Shown: positions 17,239-30,024, numbered from the stretch's first letter. The stretch: 64,000 nucleotides of DNA from Sinorhizobium fredii (GCF_002944405.1 NZ_CP024310.1:1116001-1180000), one strand, 5' to 3'. Numbers and translations are program-made. The notes: generated by a model not told the origin, from the letters alone.

Positions 17239-17258
17239 GACTTTCAAATTTTTGAGGG
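17239..17258. promoter_or_regulatory. Motif shared with the puuE/uraH spacer (copy 2)
   Basis: GACTTTCAAATTTTTGAGGG lies about 225 bp before the purine permease start. It contains the dyad TCAAA-TT-TTTGA. The rest of the 17014-17331 spacer shows no gene. Confidence 0.6.
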
Positions 17259-17331
17259 CATCCCGCCGGATTTCCTTGAGAAAATCCTCCTTAAGTCGGC
17301 GATACGACCAAGCGGCCCACAGCGCCGATCG

Positions 17332-17357
17332 GTCGGCGGCTAATGCAAGCCGCCGAC
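17332..17357 (-). terminator. Hairpin at the end of the ABC importer operon
   Basis: GTCGGCGGC (17332-17340) pairs with GCCGCCGAC (17349-17357) around the stop codon of the last ATPase gene. No T-run follows immediately, so it could also act as a 3' stabilising hairpin. Confidence 0.45.
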
Positions 17358-18062
17358 TCCCAGAAGCCGCTCGACGGCCGTGTGATCCTTCGTCAGCGCC
17401 GCCGGCGTTCCGCTCCACGCGAGCCTTCCCCGCTCGAGAACGATGACGTGGTCGGCGAAATCGAGCGCGCTCTGAATGCGCTGTTCGACGAGCAGGATCG
17501 TCATGTCGCCGACCTTTGCAAGTTCGGCGAAGGCCTTCATCAGTTCCTCGCAGATGACCGGCGCCAGCCCCTCGAGCGGTTCGTCGAGGAGCAGGACGGA
17601 GGGACGCCCGAGGATCGATCGGGCGGTCGACAGCATCTGCTGCTCGCCGCCGGAGAGCTGGGAACCCAGATTCTTGCGGCGCTCGTAGAGACGCGGAAAC
17701 ATCTCGTAGGCTTCCTTGAGTGCGTTTTTGGGGCGTCCCTTGAGGCCGACGAAGAGGTTTTCCTCCACCGTCAGCGTCGGAAAGACGCAGCGCGCCTGCG
17801 GCACGAAACCGAGGCCCTTCAACGCGCGAGAGGCGCTCGGCATCGCCGTGACGTCCGTCTCGCCGATCCGGATGCGTCCGTCGTAACGCCGCGTCTGGCC
17901 GGCGAGCGTGGCGAGCAGCGTCGTCTTGCCCATGCCGTTGCGGCCGAGCACGGCGAGCCGCGCCCCGGCAGGCACCGAAAAGGAGATCCCTTCCAGCACC
18001 CGCGTCGGCCCGTAGCCAGCCGACAGGTTCTCGACTTCAAGCGGCGTGGCCGGCATTGGCAT
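17340..18062 (-). CDS. ABC importer ATPase, LivF type
   Basis: A 240-residue ATPase of the branched-chain amino acid (HAAT) family. It has Walker A GRNGMGKTT, the Q-loop region FVPQARCVFPTLTVEENL, signature QLSGGEQQ and Walker B LLLDEPLEGLAP. It pairs with the LivG-type ATPase whose gene it overlaps by 26 bp. GGGAGC precedes the ATG at 18062; a second ATG is two codons downstream. It is last in a five-gene importer operon. The substrate is probably an aromatic acid given the neighbouring pobA and the PcaQ-like site upstream. Confidence 0.9.
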   Translation of the reverse strand: MPMPATPLEVENLSAGYGPTRVLEGISFSVPAGARLAVLGRNGMGKTTLLATLAGQTRRYDGRIRIGETDVTAMPSASRALKGLGFVPQARCVFPTLTVEENLFVGLKGRPKNALKEAYEMFPRLYERRKNLGSQLSGGEQQMLSTARSILGRPSVLLLDEPLEGLAPVICEELMKAFAELAKVGDMTILLVEQRIQSALDFADHVIVLERGRLAWSGTPAALTKDHTAVERLLGVGGLH

Positions 18063-18801
18063 AGCTCCCGAGATAGGCTTCGCGCACGCGCGGGTCCTTA
18101 GTGACGTCCGACGGCGAGCCGTCGAAGATTATCGTGCCTGCGGCGAGCACGATGACGCGCTTGGCAAAGCGAAAGACGAGGTCCATGTCGTGTTCGATCA
18201 TCAACACGGCGAGATCGGCCGGAAGGTCTGCGAGCGCCTGCTCGATGCGACCGGTGTCGCTTTGCGGCACGCCGGCCGCCGGCTCGTCGAGGAGGAGCAC
18301 CTTCGGCTTCAGCGCCAGCGCCACGGCGATTTCCAGAAGCCGCTGCTGGCCATAGGCGATTTCGCTGACCGGCCGGTGCATCAGCTCGCGAAGCCCGAGC
18401 TTGCCGAGCAGTTCGCCGACTTCCGCCATGACGTCGGGCATGGCGAGGAAATGGACGAACAGGCGGCCCGCCCGTCCGTCGCGTTGCAACACCGCAAGAG
18501 CCACGTGTTCGGCAGGCGTCATCTCCTGGAAGAGGCGCGTCACCTGAAACGAGCGTACCAGGCCGCGCTGCACCCGCCCGATCGCGTCGATGCGTGTGAT
18601 GCTCTCGCCGCCGAGCTGGACATCGCCGGAATCGGGCGCCAGGTTGCCGGTCACGAGATTGACCAAGGTCGTCTTGCCAGCGCCGTTCGGGCCGATCAGC
18701 GCGACGCGGTCGCCCGGTGCCATGGCGAGGCTGACGTTGTTGGTGACGGCAAGACCGCCGAAGGATCGCTTCAGGTTCCTGACTTCGAAGATCGCGCTCA
18801 T
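18037..18801 (-). CDS. ABC importer ATPase, LivG type
   Basis: A 254-residue ATPase with FGGLAVTNNVSL, Walker A GPNGAGKTT, the LivG-type signature IAYGQQRLLEIA and Walker B LLLDEPAAGVP. The start at 18801 is chosen because its ATG overlaps the preceding stop as ATGA; an ATG six codons upstream is possible. It works with the LivF-type partner to drive the two permeases. Confidence 0.9.
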   Translation of the reverse strand: MSAIFEVRNLKRSFGGLAVTNNVSLAMAPGDRVALIGPNGAGKTTLVNLVTGNLAPDSGDVQLGGESITRIDAIGRVQRGLVRSFQVTRLFQEMTPAEHVALAVLQRDGRAGRLFVHFLAMPDVMAEVGELLGKLGLRELMHRPVSEIAYGQQRLLEIAVALALKPKVLLLDEPAAGVPQSDTGRIEQALADLPADLAVLMIEHDMDLVFRFAKRVIVLAAGTIIFDGSPSDVTKDPRVREAYLGSYANAGHAA

Positions 18802-19799
18802 CGGGGCGTACTCCGCCATCTGGACGCCAGACCGGCAAGGGTGCCGTAGAGACCCTTCGGCGCGAAGAGGACGACGGCGATCAGCAGGGCGCCGACCATG
18901 GTCAGCCAGTGAAACGGGTTGGCGGCGGAAACGACATCCTCAAAGAACATGAAGACGATCGTGCCAGTGAGCGCGCCGAACAACGAGCCGGTGCCGCCGA
19001 GGACGAGCATGACAAGGCTCTCGGCCGAGAGCGTGAAGGACAGGCTGTCGAGGCCGACGACCTGTGTCGAGATGGCATTGAGCGCGCCGCCCGTTCCGGC
19101 AACCGCGCCTGAAATGACGTACATCTCCATCAAGGCAAGCTTCGGCGAGGCGCCCATGGCGCGGATGCGGATCGGGTCCTCCTTGATGCCGCGGCAGAGC
19201 ATGCCGAAGGGCGAACGGACGATGAGCCGCAAGATCGTAAAGACGACTGCAAGCAGGACAATGCCGAAGACATAGGCGGTGCGGCCCCAAAGGTCGAATT
19301 CGAAGTGAGCGAGCAGCGGATCGGGCGCGATGCCGGCGAGCCCGTCGCTGCCGCCTGTCCAGGAGGAGGCCTTGTTGGCAAACTCGTGGAACAGATGAAT
19401 GAGCGCGATCGACAGGACCAGCTGCGGAAGACCGTGCGCCCTGAGAATGACGATACCGCAGACGAGGCCTGCAAGAGCACCGCCGAGAATGCCGCAGGCG
19501 AGCATCAGCAGCGGATCGGTGATGCCGAAGTGAACCGCGGCAATTCCGGCCGCATAAGCGCCAGACCCGAAGAGCGCGGCATGGCCGAGCGTCGCCACGC
19601 CGCAATAGCCGGTAACAAGATCGAGCGACAGGACCAGGAGCGCGATCGCGGTGATACGCGTCAGCAGCGCCAGATTGTTCGGAAACAGGAGATAGCCGAG
19701 CACGGCCAAGAGCAGAATTGCCGCAAGACCGGCGAGATCGCGGGCGAGCTTGCGCCCTTTGCCGGGCGCGCTCGTCATCGCATCGTTCATCGTTGCCAT
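18798..19799 (-). CDS. ABC importer permease, LivM type
   Basis: A 333-residue inner-membrane protein with about nine hydrophobic segments. It carries the LivM-type stretch CGVATLGHAALFGSGAYAAG and the EAA-like cytoplasmic loop CRGIKEDPIRIRAMGASP. The start MATMNDAM is five bases past the preceding permease stop. The longer open frame upstream overlaps that gene and is not protein-like. Confidence 0.9.
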   Translation of the reverse strand: MATMNDAMTSAPGKGRKLARDLAGLAAILLLAVLGYLLFPNNLALLTRITAIALLVLSLDLVTGYCGVATLGHAALFGSGAYAAGIAAVHFGITDPLLMLACGILGGALAGLVCGIVILRAHGLPQLVLSIALIHLFHEFANKASSWTGGSDGLAGIAPDPLLAHFEFDLWGRTAYVFGIVLLAVVFTILRLIVRSPFGMLCRGIKEDPIRIRAMGASPKLALMEMYVISGAVAGTGGALNAISTQVVGLDSLSFTLSAESLVMLVLGGTGSLFGALTGTIVFMFFEDVVSAANPFHWLTMVGALLIAVVLFAPKGLYGTLAGLASRWRSTPR

Positions 19800-19804
19800 G
19801 GTCA

Positions 19805-20668
19805 CTAACTTGTCCTTCCGGAAAGCCCGCGGGGAAAGACGCAGACGATGGCTATGACCGCGAGGTAGAAGAAAAATTCGCCGAATTCCGGCACGAGATA
19901 GCGGCCGGCGGTATCGATGCCGCCGAGCAGCAGGCAGGCGATCAACGCACCCGGTATCGACCCCGCGCCGCCGACGGAAACCACGACGAGGAAGGTCACC
20001 ATGTAGCGTAGCGCGTAATAGGGTTCGACCGGCAGCAGTTCGGCGCCGACGACGCCGCCGAGCGCGGCAAGCCCGACGGCAACGGCGAAGCTCACCGCAT
20101 AGACGATCTCGGTGCGCACGCCGAGCGCCGCCGCCATCGCGGCATTGTCGACGGCCGCCCGAAGCTTCACGCCGAAGGCGGTCTTTTCGATCAGGTACCA
20201 GAGGGCGGCGGCAACGGAGAGGCCGCAAAGGATGGCAAAAATTCTGTGCGTGGCGATCGATCGGAAGCCGAGATCGACCGACCCCTGAAGCGCCGAAGGA
20301 AGGGGAACGGTCTTCAGCGTAGGGCCAAAGACGTAATTGGCGATGCCGATGATGCAGAAGGTGATGCCGATCGTCATCAGCACTTGAGTGAGTTCCGGAG
20401 CCCCGTAGATGCGCCGGTAAAGCAGGCGCTCGATCGGCACGGCGATAGCGATCGTTCCGAATACGGCAAAGAGCACCGCGAAACCGTAGCCGAGCCCCAG
20501 ATCGCGTGCGGCATAGGAGGCTATGTATCCGCCGATCATGGCGAAGGCGCCGTGGGCGAGGTTGACCACGCGCATCAGGCCCATGGTGACGGAAAGACCG
20601 ATCGAGATCACGAACAGCACCATGCCGTAAGCGAGCGCGTCGACCGCTATGCTGAAGACGGTTTGCAT
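19805..20668 (-). CDS. ABC importer permease, LivH type
   Basis: A 287-residue permease with about eight hydrophobic segments. It has the LivH pattern GLMRVVNLAHGAFAMIGGY and a cytoplasmic loop with RLLYRRIYGAPELTQVLMTIG. The ATG at 20668 is preferred because GGATGGGG lies just before it; an ATG three codons upstream is possible. Confidence 0.9.
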   Translation of the reverse strand: MQTVFSIAVDALAYGMVLFVISIGLSVTMGLMRVVNLAHGAFAMIGGYIASYAARDLGLGYGFAVLFAVFGTIAIAVPIERLLYRRIYGAPELTQVLMTIGITFCIIGIANYVFGPTLKTVPLPSALQGSVDLGFRSIATHRIFAILCGLSVAAALWYLIEKTAFGVKLRAAVDNAAMAAALGVRTEIVYAVSFAVAVGLAALGGVVGAELLPVEPYYALRYMVTFLVVVSVGGAGSIPGALIACLLLGGIDTAGRYLVPEFGEFFFYLAVIAIVCVFPRGLSGRTS

Positions 20669-20730
20669 TAACCCCATCCTGTTCCGCTAGGGCGGGGCCA
20701 GCGGCCCCGCATCCCTTTCCCCGAACGGCC

Positions 20731-21903
20731 CTACTTCAGCGCCGCCAGACCGGGATCGCCCTGCTTCTCGAAGGTCGCGATCTCCTTGTTGTAATAGGTG
20801 CCGTCCTCGGCCTTGGCGACTTCGCGCAGGTAGATGTTCTGGGTGATGTGGCGCGACTCCGGATCGATCGACACCGGTCCGCGCGGGCTCGTCCAGGAAA
20901 GCCCCTTGACGGCCTCGACCGCCTTCTGTGCGTCCTGCTCGCCGCCCGTCGCCTCGATCATCTTGTAGATGACGTGCATGCCGTCGTAGGCGCCGACCGA
21001 GGGGAAGGAAAGCTCGGCCGGATTGCCGATCGCCTTGCCGGCCGCCTCGACGAACGCCATGTTTTCCGGCGAATCGTGCGAGACCGCGTAGTGGAAGGTC
21101 GTCTGGATCCCAAGTGCAGCTTCACCAAGTGCCGGCAGGTCCGATTCCTGCGTCAGGTCGCCCGGTGCGAAGAACTTGATGCCGGCGCCCTTTAGGCCGT
21201 TTTCGTTGAAGGACTTGACGAAGCCAAGCGTCGTCGGGCCGGAGGGCAGGAAGGCGAAGACTCCTTCGGCCCCCGAATCCTTGATGCGCTGCATGATCGG
21301 CGAGAAGTCATTGGTGGCGAGCGGCATGCGGATCGCCTCGACGATCTGTCCGCCCGCGGCTTCGAACCCCTTCTTGAAAGCGTTCTCGGCGTCGACGCCC
21401 GGGCCGTAGTCGCTGACCACCGAGATGATTTTCGAGACGCCGGCGTCCTTCGCCACCTTGGCGATCGGCGTCGAGGTCTGCCAGAGCGTGAACGAGGTGC
21501 GCACGACCAGCGGGCTCTTGGTGACGATCGCCGACGTTGCGGCATTCATGATGACGAGCGGCACGTTGGCCTGCTCGAGCAGCGGCGTTACCGCCATCGC
21601 GTCGGGCGTGAAATAGAAGCCGGCGAGATATTGCACGCCTTCCTTGACAACGAGCTCCTGCGCCAGCGCCTTGGATTGAGCGGGATCGGGCTGCGGCACG
21701 TCCCGGTAGATGATTTCGATGTCGTCGTCGCCGACCTTGCTGCCGTTCAGCGCCATATAGGCATCGATGCCGGCCTTGAAGTTCTTGCCCTGCAGCGCGA
21801 ACGGGCCGGAAAACGGCCCGATGACGCCGACCTTGATCGTGTCGGCATGCGCTGCACCCGCAATCGTAAGTGCCGCCAAGGCGGCGAGAATAGTCCGTTT
21901 CAT
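20731..21903 (-). CDS. Periplasmic substrate-binding protein of the HAAT importer
   Basis: A 390-residue protein with a clear signal peptide (MKRTILAALAALTIAGAAHA). A Leu/Ile/Val-binding-protein fold of the aromatic/amide type follows (IKVGVIGPFSGPFALQG, GVQYLAGFYFTPDAMAV, SVVSDYGPGVDAENAF). GGGGAGGAAAA precedes the ATG at 21903. It is first in the operon and most abundant by expectation. In S. meliloti an importer of this architecture under PcaQ control takes up protocatechuate. The adjacent pobA and PcaQ-like dyad make that the best guess here. Confidence 0.9.
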   Translation of the reverse strand: MKRTILAALAALTIAGAAHADTIKVGVIGPFSGPFALQGKNFKAGIDAYMALNGSKVGDDDIEIIYRDVPQPDPAQSKALAQELVVKEGVQYLAGFYFTPDAMAVTPLLEQANVPLVIMNAATSAIVTKSPLVVRTSFTLWQTSTPIAKVAKDAGVSKIISVVSDYGPGVDAENAFKKGFEAAGGQIVEAIRMPLATNDFSPIMQRIKDSGAEGVFAFLPSGPTTLGFVKSFNENGLKGAGIKFFAPGDLTQESDLPALGEAALGIQTTFHYAVSHDSPENMAFVEAAGKAIGNPAELSFPSVGAYDGMHVIYKMIEATGGEQDAQKAVEAVKGLSWTSPRGPVSIDPESRHITQNIYLREVAKAEDGTYYNKEIATFEKQGDPGLAALK

Positions 21904-22025
21904 TTTTCCTCCCCACGGCACTCGGCTCACTCCCGTCCGGTGCCCGTCCAAGATCAACTGCGAATTGATCGTCGTCAGTTTGCCACTTGAGACGGCGGTG
22001 AATAATGAAAGATAGGCCGCCCCAC

Positions 22026-22041
22026 ATAACTGCATAGTTAT
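22026..22041 (-). promoter_or_regulatory. PcaQ-box-like dyad upstream of the importer operon
   Basis: ATAACT-GCAT-AGTTAT is a perfect 6-bp dyad with a 4-bp centre, about 123 bp before the binding-protein start. The S. meliloti PcaQ site reported upstream of pcaD and of the protocatechuate importer is ATAACC-N4-GGTTAA, from which this differs by one symmetrical base change plus the last base. Confidence 0.6.
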
Positions 22042-22086
22042 GAATACTCCTCTATCAAACCTCCCTTCCCTCGGCACAGCACAAGG

Positions 22087-23352
<1,266 letters not shown>

Positions 23353-23411
23353 TCAATGGACATTTCTGCCATGTTATTGGACTTTTCGAACATCGATGCT
23401 GCGTGAGCCAG

Positions 23412-24299
23412 ATGAAGCGACCTGTCCCGACCTACGAGCTCTATGGCGAGGAATCCGGAGAACGGCCGGATTTCTGGCTGCATTGCGAGACAATCCCTTC
23501 GCGCAGCCGCCTGCACCACTGGGAGATCGGCCTTCATCGCCACGAGAGCTTCTTTCAGATCCTCTACATCGCCAAGGGTTCAGGCGATGCGCTGTTCGAC
23601 GGCACGGCCAGGCCGATTTCGCCGCCGGCGGTGATTACCATCCCGCCCGCCGTCAGCCATGGCTTCCGCTTTTCGGCTGATATCGACGGTTTCGTGTTCA
23701 CGGTGCTCGCATCGCATCTGCCGGTCGCGCCGGGTGGCCGCAACAGGCTCGGCGGCTGGCTGGCGACACCCCGCCTGACGCCACTCGGCGATAGCGACGA
23801 CGGCCGCTACATCGCCGAGACATTGCAGCGCCTGGCCGAGGAATGGGACGCGCGCCGCAGCCACCGCACCGGCCTGCTCGATGCCTATCTGACGACGGTG
23901 TTGGGATTGGCGGCGCGGCTCGCGGATGAGCCGCGCGACAGCGGGCCAGCCGGGGAGAGCGAAAACGAGCGGCGCATGGAACGATTCGACGCCCTGCTCC
24001 GGCAGCACTATCTGGACCACCGTCCGGCCGCTTACTATGCGCGCGAGCTGGGCCTGTCGCCGACCCATCTCAATCGCGTCGTCCGCGCAGTCGCCGGGCA
24101 GAGCGTGCACGAGGTGATCGCCGGACGGCTGCTGGACGCCGCGAGGCGCCAGCTCGTCTTCACCCGTGCGAGCGTCCAGGAGATCAGCTTCCGCCTCGGC
24201 TTCTCGGACGCAGCCTATTTCTCACGCTTCTTCGTCCGCCACATCGGCATGACGCCGCGGGCCTGGCGGATCACCGAGCGGCAAAGGCTCGGTGTATGA
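23412..24299 (+). CDS. pobR: AraC-family regulator, PobR type
   Basis: A 295-residue regulator. An N-terminal cupin sensor (WEIGLHRHESFFQILYI, PPAVSHGFRF) is followed by two C-terminal helix-turn-helix units (YYARELGLSPTHLNRVVRAV; VQEISFRLGFSDAAYFSRFF with GMTPRAWR). It is divergent from pobA across 152 bp, as for AraC-type PobR in rhizobia, where it activates pobA with 4-hydroxybenzoate. The start ATG has a weak ribosome site; a GTG three codons upstream is an alternative. Confidence 0.88.
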   Translation: MKRPVPTYELYGEESGERPDFWLHCETIPSRSRLHHWEIGLHRHESFFQILYIAKGSGDALFDGTARPISPPAVITIPPAVSHGFRFSADIDGFVFTVLASHLPVAPGGRNRLGGWLATPRLTPLGDSDDGRYIAETLQRLAEEWDARRSHRTGLLDAYLTTVLGLAARLADEPRDSGPAGESENERRMERFDALLRQHYLDHRPAAYYARELGLSPTHLNRVVRAVAGQSVHEVIAGRLLDAARRQLVFTRASVQEISFRLGFSDAAYFSRFFVRHIGMTPRAWRITERQRLGV

Positions 24300-24375
24300 C
24301 GTGCCTTGCCGTCTGCTGCATCAGTGAGGTGGGCGCGGCCAAGGCGGCCGCGCCCGCATGTCTTTCGGCTCGCGA

Positions 24376-26849
<2,474 letters not shown>

Positions 26850-27025
26850 GCCTAGGACCTTAGTCCGGGGTAGCGGGTCCAAAGGTCTTAGGCCCGTTGC
26901 CGAGCGCTGCTCGGCAATACATACTCGATAGTGAGCACCTGCGGAACAACGGCCAGCCCCCCGCCGCCGCGGCCGTGCGATGATCCTGGAGCGGTGCGCC
27001 GATGCCCTTCCGCGCCGCTCCAGGA
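26850..27025. repeat. Cluster of three strong hairpins
   Basis: Hairpin 1: GCCTAGGACCTT (26850-26861) pairs with AAGGTCTTAGGC (26882-26893), one G-U. Hairpin 2: TTGCCGAGC (26897-26905) pairs perfectly with GCTCGGCAA (26909-26917). Hairpin 3: TCCTGGAGCGG plus TGCG (26984-26998) pairs with CGCG plus CCGCTCCAGGA (27011-27025), 15 bp with a 12-nt loop. None has a T-run on either strand. This may be an intergenic mosaic repeat or a structured RNA. Confidence 0.55.
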
Positions 27026-27158
27026 CCTCAACTACGGCGCGCGTCCTGCTTGACGCACAGATATCGCTGTAGCCTTTGAATCTCTGCATGTTTTTATCTC
27101 CAGAACGGCGATGATCTAGAGGAACATGCAGTAGCGAGCTTTCCTATTGAGGTGTCCG

Positions 27159-27434
27159 ATGAACTCCGAAAAAATGAGAAAGCTCATAGAGGACTGCCAA
27201 AGGGACTTATGGGAATACCTATCCTCCGACTGCGGGATCAGCGACAGGGAGATCATTATCGCGCTCCTCAATCGGTTGAATGGACCACAAGCCAGGGATG
27301 CGCTGGGGGTGGATTGCGATTGGCGCCCGCGACTTGAGGAACAATGGGTCGGGGAGCGCACTGGAACCAACCAGAACGAAGCAAGGCTCAGAATAATTTT
27401 CAACCGTCTCGCAAATGGATCAGCGCATACCTGA
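27159..27434 (+). CDS. Small hypothetical protein
   Basis: A 91-residue soluble protein beginning MNSEKMRKLIEDCQRDLWEYL. It is rich in charged helical segments, with ISDREIIIALLNRLNGPQARDAL in the middle. GAGGTG precedes the ATG; an in-frame TTG four codons earlier is an alternative. No domain is recognised. It stands alone between the hairpin cluster and a convergent oxidoreductase. Confidence 0.6.
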   Translation: MNSEKMRKLIEDCQRDLWEYLSSDCGISDREIIIALLNRLNGPQARDALGVDCDWRPRLEEQWVGERTGTNQNEARLRIIFNRLANGSAHT

Positions 27435-27586
27435 GCGTTATCGATGAAGGCGACACGACGCTCTTCCCGCACCGGAAGCGTCATCGATGAAGCGCTTCAA
27501 CTCGTCATGATGCCGCTCTTACGGCGCGAGGGCTCTGTTGCGGCATCTCCAAGCGTCAGTCGCAGTGAAACTGCCCGTCGCCCTCG

Positions 27587-29062
27587 CTATAGCTCCGCCG
27601 GAGCAAGCGGCTTGCGGGCCGGACCGTGGATCACCGATCCATCTGCTGCGAAAATCGAGCCGTGGCAGGGACAATCCCATGTCCGATCGGCATTGTTCCA
27701 AGTCACCGTGCAGCCCTTGTGGGTGCAGGAGGCGGAGACGGCACGCAGGGTTCCGTCATCGTCCCGGCAGACGGCGAGCTTCTCGTCGCCGCGCAGGACG
27801 ACGCCGCCTTCACCCGGTCGTATGTCCCTCGCGCTGCCGACAATCGACTGGCTGTCGCCATTCTTGTGAAAGCCCTTGGGATAAGGCCGGGTCGGATCAT
27901 AAAGGCTCCGCCAGGGGCTGGCGCGGCCAAGGATCGTGTCGGCGATCATAATGCCGGCCGCGGTGCCGTTGCTAATGCCCCAGGCGTTGAAGCCGGTGGC
28001 GATATGGAAGCCCGGCGCCTTTTCGGGATCGGGTTCGCCAACATAGGGCACCCGGTCGGCGGTGTCGTAGTCCTCGTTGCACCAGTGCCAGGCCAGCTCG
28101 CCGACGGCCAGGTTCTGCCGCGCCCACTCCTCGAGTTCGATGAAGCGCGCGGCGACGTTCCCGTCCTGGCCGGTATTGAACTTCGGACCGAGCACGACAA
28201 GCAGGGGGCCGGCGTCATCCCTCCCCGTTCTGATCGAGTGTGTCGGATCGTCGATGCCGATGAACATGCCATCGACGGCGAGCGGACTGTCGACGCGGAA
28301 GGCGATCGCGGTATGGCACCGCGGCTGTGTGCGGTTTGCCATGCCGACGGGGCTCTTGACCGTCATGTTGGTCGCGACGACCACGTGTTCCGCATGAACC
28401 GTCCCGCCAGAAGTGACCACGCGCCAGCGGCTCGCCACGTCGATCAGAATCGCTCGGCTCTGTTCGAACAGGCGCGCGCCCCGGTCCGCCGCGGCGCGCG
28501 CCAATCCGACGAGATATTTCGCCGGGTTGAATTGCGCCTCACCAGGAAAACAAACTGCAGCCGTGGTCTCGAAAGGCAGCGGTGCACGATCGAGCACCTG
28601 TGCCTCGAGCCCGACCTGTCGCGCCGTCTCCGCCTCGGCAATGATGGCTTCGCGGCCCGCCGAGCTGGTGGCATAGGTATAGGCGTTCTTGCGCTCGAGA
28701 TCGCACGCGATCGCATAGTCGCGGATCCAGTCCTTGATCAGCGCGGCTCCGGCCGAATTCGCCTCCGCATAGCTACGCGCCCGTGCCAAACCGAGGCTGT
28801 CGATGAGGTGGCGATAGATCAAGGCGTGCTGGGTGGTGATTTTCGCCGTCGAACGCCCGGTCACCTGCCCGCCGATCTCGAGCGCTTCGAGCAGGATCAC
28901 CGAACGGCCAGCTTCGGAAAGGCGAAGCGCTGCGGTAAGCCCGACGATCCCGCCTCCAACCACGACCGTCTCGGCATGGATCGAGCCGTCGAGCGGAGAA
29001 TAGCCCGTCGGCCCGGCGCCAGCCACCCAGCAGCTTCCCCGTTTTCCCGGCAGATCGACCAT
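27587..29062 (-). CDS. FAD-dependent oxidoreductase with C-terminal Rieske domain
   Basis: A 491-residue protein. Residues ~30-390 form a DAO-type flavoprotein (TVVVGGGIVGLTAALRLSEAG, GRSTAKITTQH, FHIATGFNAWGISNG). The last ~90 residues are a Rieske [2Fe-2S] domain with CTHKGC and CPCHGS, ligands complete. This architecture is known in YhfW-like proteins whose substrate is undefined. The Rieske centre could pass electrons from the flavin to a partner. The ATG at 29062 has GAGGA about ten bases before it; the upstream open frame is not protein-like. There is no signal peptide. Confidence 0.87.
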   Translation of the reverse strand: MVDLPGKRGSCWVAGAGPTGYSPLDGSIHAETVVVGGGIVGLTAALRLSEAGRSVILLEALEIGGQVTGRSTAKITTQHALIYRHLIDSLGLARARSYAEANSAGAALIKDWIRDYAIACDLERKNAYTYATSSAGREAIIAEAETARQVGLEAQVLDRAPLPFETTAAVCFPGEAQFNPAKYLVGLARAAADRGARLFEQSRAILIDVASRWRVVTSGGTVHAEHVVVATNMTVKSPVGMANRTQPRCHTAIAFRVDSPLAVDGMFIGIDDPTHSIRTGRDDAGPLLVVLGPKFNTGQDGNVAARFIELEEWARQNLAVGELAWHWCNEDYDTADRVPYVGEPDPEKAPGFHIATGFNAWGISNGTAAGIMIADTILGRASPWRSLYDPTRPYPKGFHKNGDSQSIVGSARDIRPGEGGVVLRGDEKLAVCRDDDGTLRAVSASCTHKGCTVTWNNADRTWDCPCHGSIFAADGSVIHGPARKPLAPAEL

Positions 29063-29343
29063 CGTGGCATGTCCTCGTTCAGGTGGTCCGATAACCACGC
29101 CTGTTCGGGAATGTTCCCGCCCGGCAGCCCTGCACATATCGAGTGAACCTCAAATGGACATGCCTCCAGGCCACGGGAACGGATCGTGAGTGTCGTTTAG
29201 CGCTTGCTCATGGACCGTTGTGGGGCCATGCTGAATTCGGAAGCTGGCTGTGCGGCAAAGCGAGAGGTCAGGCCTATTCAGCGGCCTCGAAGCCCTGCCG
29301 TACTGCCTTTCTCGGCCGTACCTTGACGCGAGGAGTTTGTCCG

Positions 29344-30024
29344 ATGTCTGCGCACGCTGCCAACAATCCATTGCAACCGGGCGATCAGGCGCCGAACGTC
29401 GTGTTCGACGCGATTTCGCGCGAGGGGAAGATCGCACTTGACGATTTTCGCGGCCGCAGCCCGCTGCTTGTGGGCCTGTTTCGCGGCCTGCATTGCCCGT
29501 TCTGCCGCCGCCATGTGGCGGCGATGGCCCAGCTCAACCCGGCGCTCCGCGAAAAGGGCGTTCAGACGCTTGCCGTGGTAAACACTCCCGTCGAACGGGC
29601 CCGTCTCTACTTCCGTTTCCATCCGATCGCTGGTCTTCTCGCCGCATCCGATCCGGCCCGCGCATCGCACCGCGCCTTCGGCTTGCCCATCGTCGAGTTC
29701 ACCGAAAACGAGACTGACTGGCCAACCAAAATCGGAATGGACGCGGTCATGGAGATGCGCGTCGACCTGCCGGGCGAATTGCCTGAACCGATGAATCCGC
29801 CCGCGGCAGGAGACCTCCTTGCCGAAAAGGACCCGTACGAAATCAAGGACGCCGATAAGCAGGTCAGCCTGGCCAATCATATGCAGCTCGTCGGCCATTT
29901 CCTGCTCGACCGTGAAGGCGTCGTGCGCTGGAGCTTCACCGAAGTCGAGGAGAACGGCCAGAATCTTTGCCGGGCGCTGAGCCCCGAAGAACTGATGTCG
30001 GCCGCTTCGAACGTTGCCCATTGA
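29344..30024 (+). CDS. Peroxiredoxin-like (AhpC/TSA) thioredoxin-fold protein
   Basis: A 226-residue protein with a thioredoxin fold: PGDQAPNVVFDAISREGKIALDDFRGRSPLLVGLF, then the candidate redox pair HCPFCRR, and an LLDREGVVRWSFTEVEENG strand pair at the end. The C-x-x-C arrangement resembles thioredoxin/peroxiredoxin hybrids rather than classic AhpC (which has VCPTE). It probably reduces peroxides or disulfides. GAGGAG is eight bases before the ATG at 29344. It is followed by a LysR gene. Confidence 0.8.
   Translation: MSAHAANNPLQPGDQAPNVVFDAISREGKIALDDFRGRSPLLVGLFRGLHCPFCRRHVAAMAQLNPALREKGVQTLAVVNTPVERARLYFRFHPIAGLLAASDPARASHRAFGLPIVEFTENETDWPTKIGMDAVMEMRVDLPGELPEPMNPPAAGDLLAEKDPYEIKDADKQVSLANHMQLVGHFLLDREGVVRWSFTEVEENGQNLCRALSPEELMSAASNVAH

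Noticed and set aside
26850..27025. Calling the three-hairpin cluster a RIME element
   Set aside because: Its arms do not resemble the two-palindrome RIME-like sequence at 4872-4979, so it is left as an unclassified structured region.
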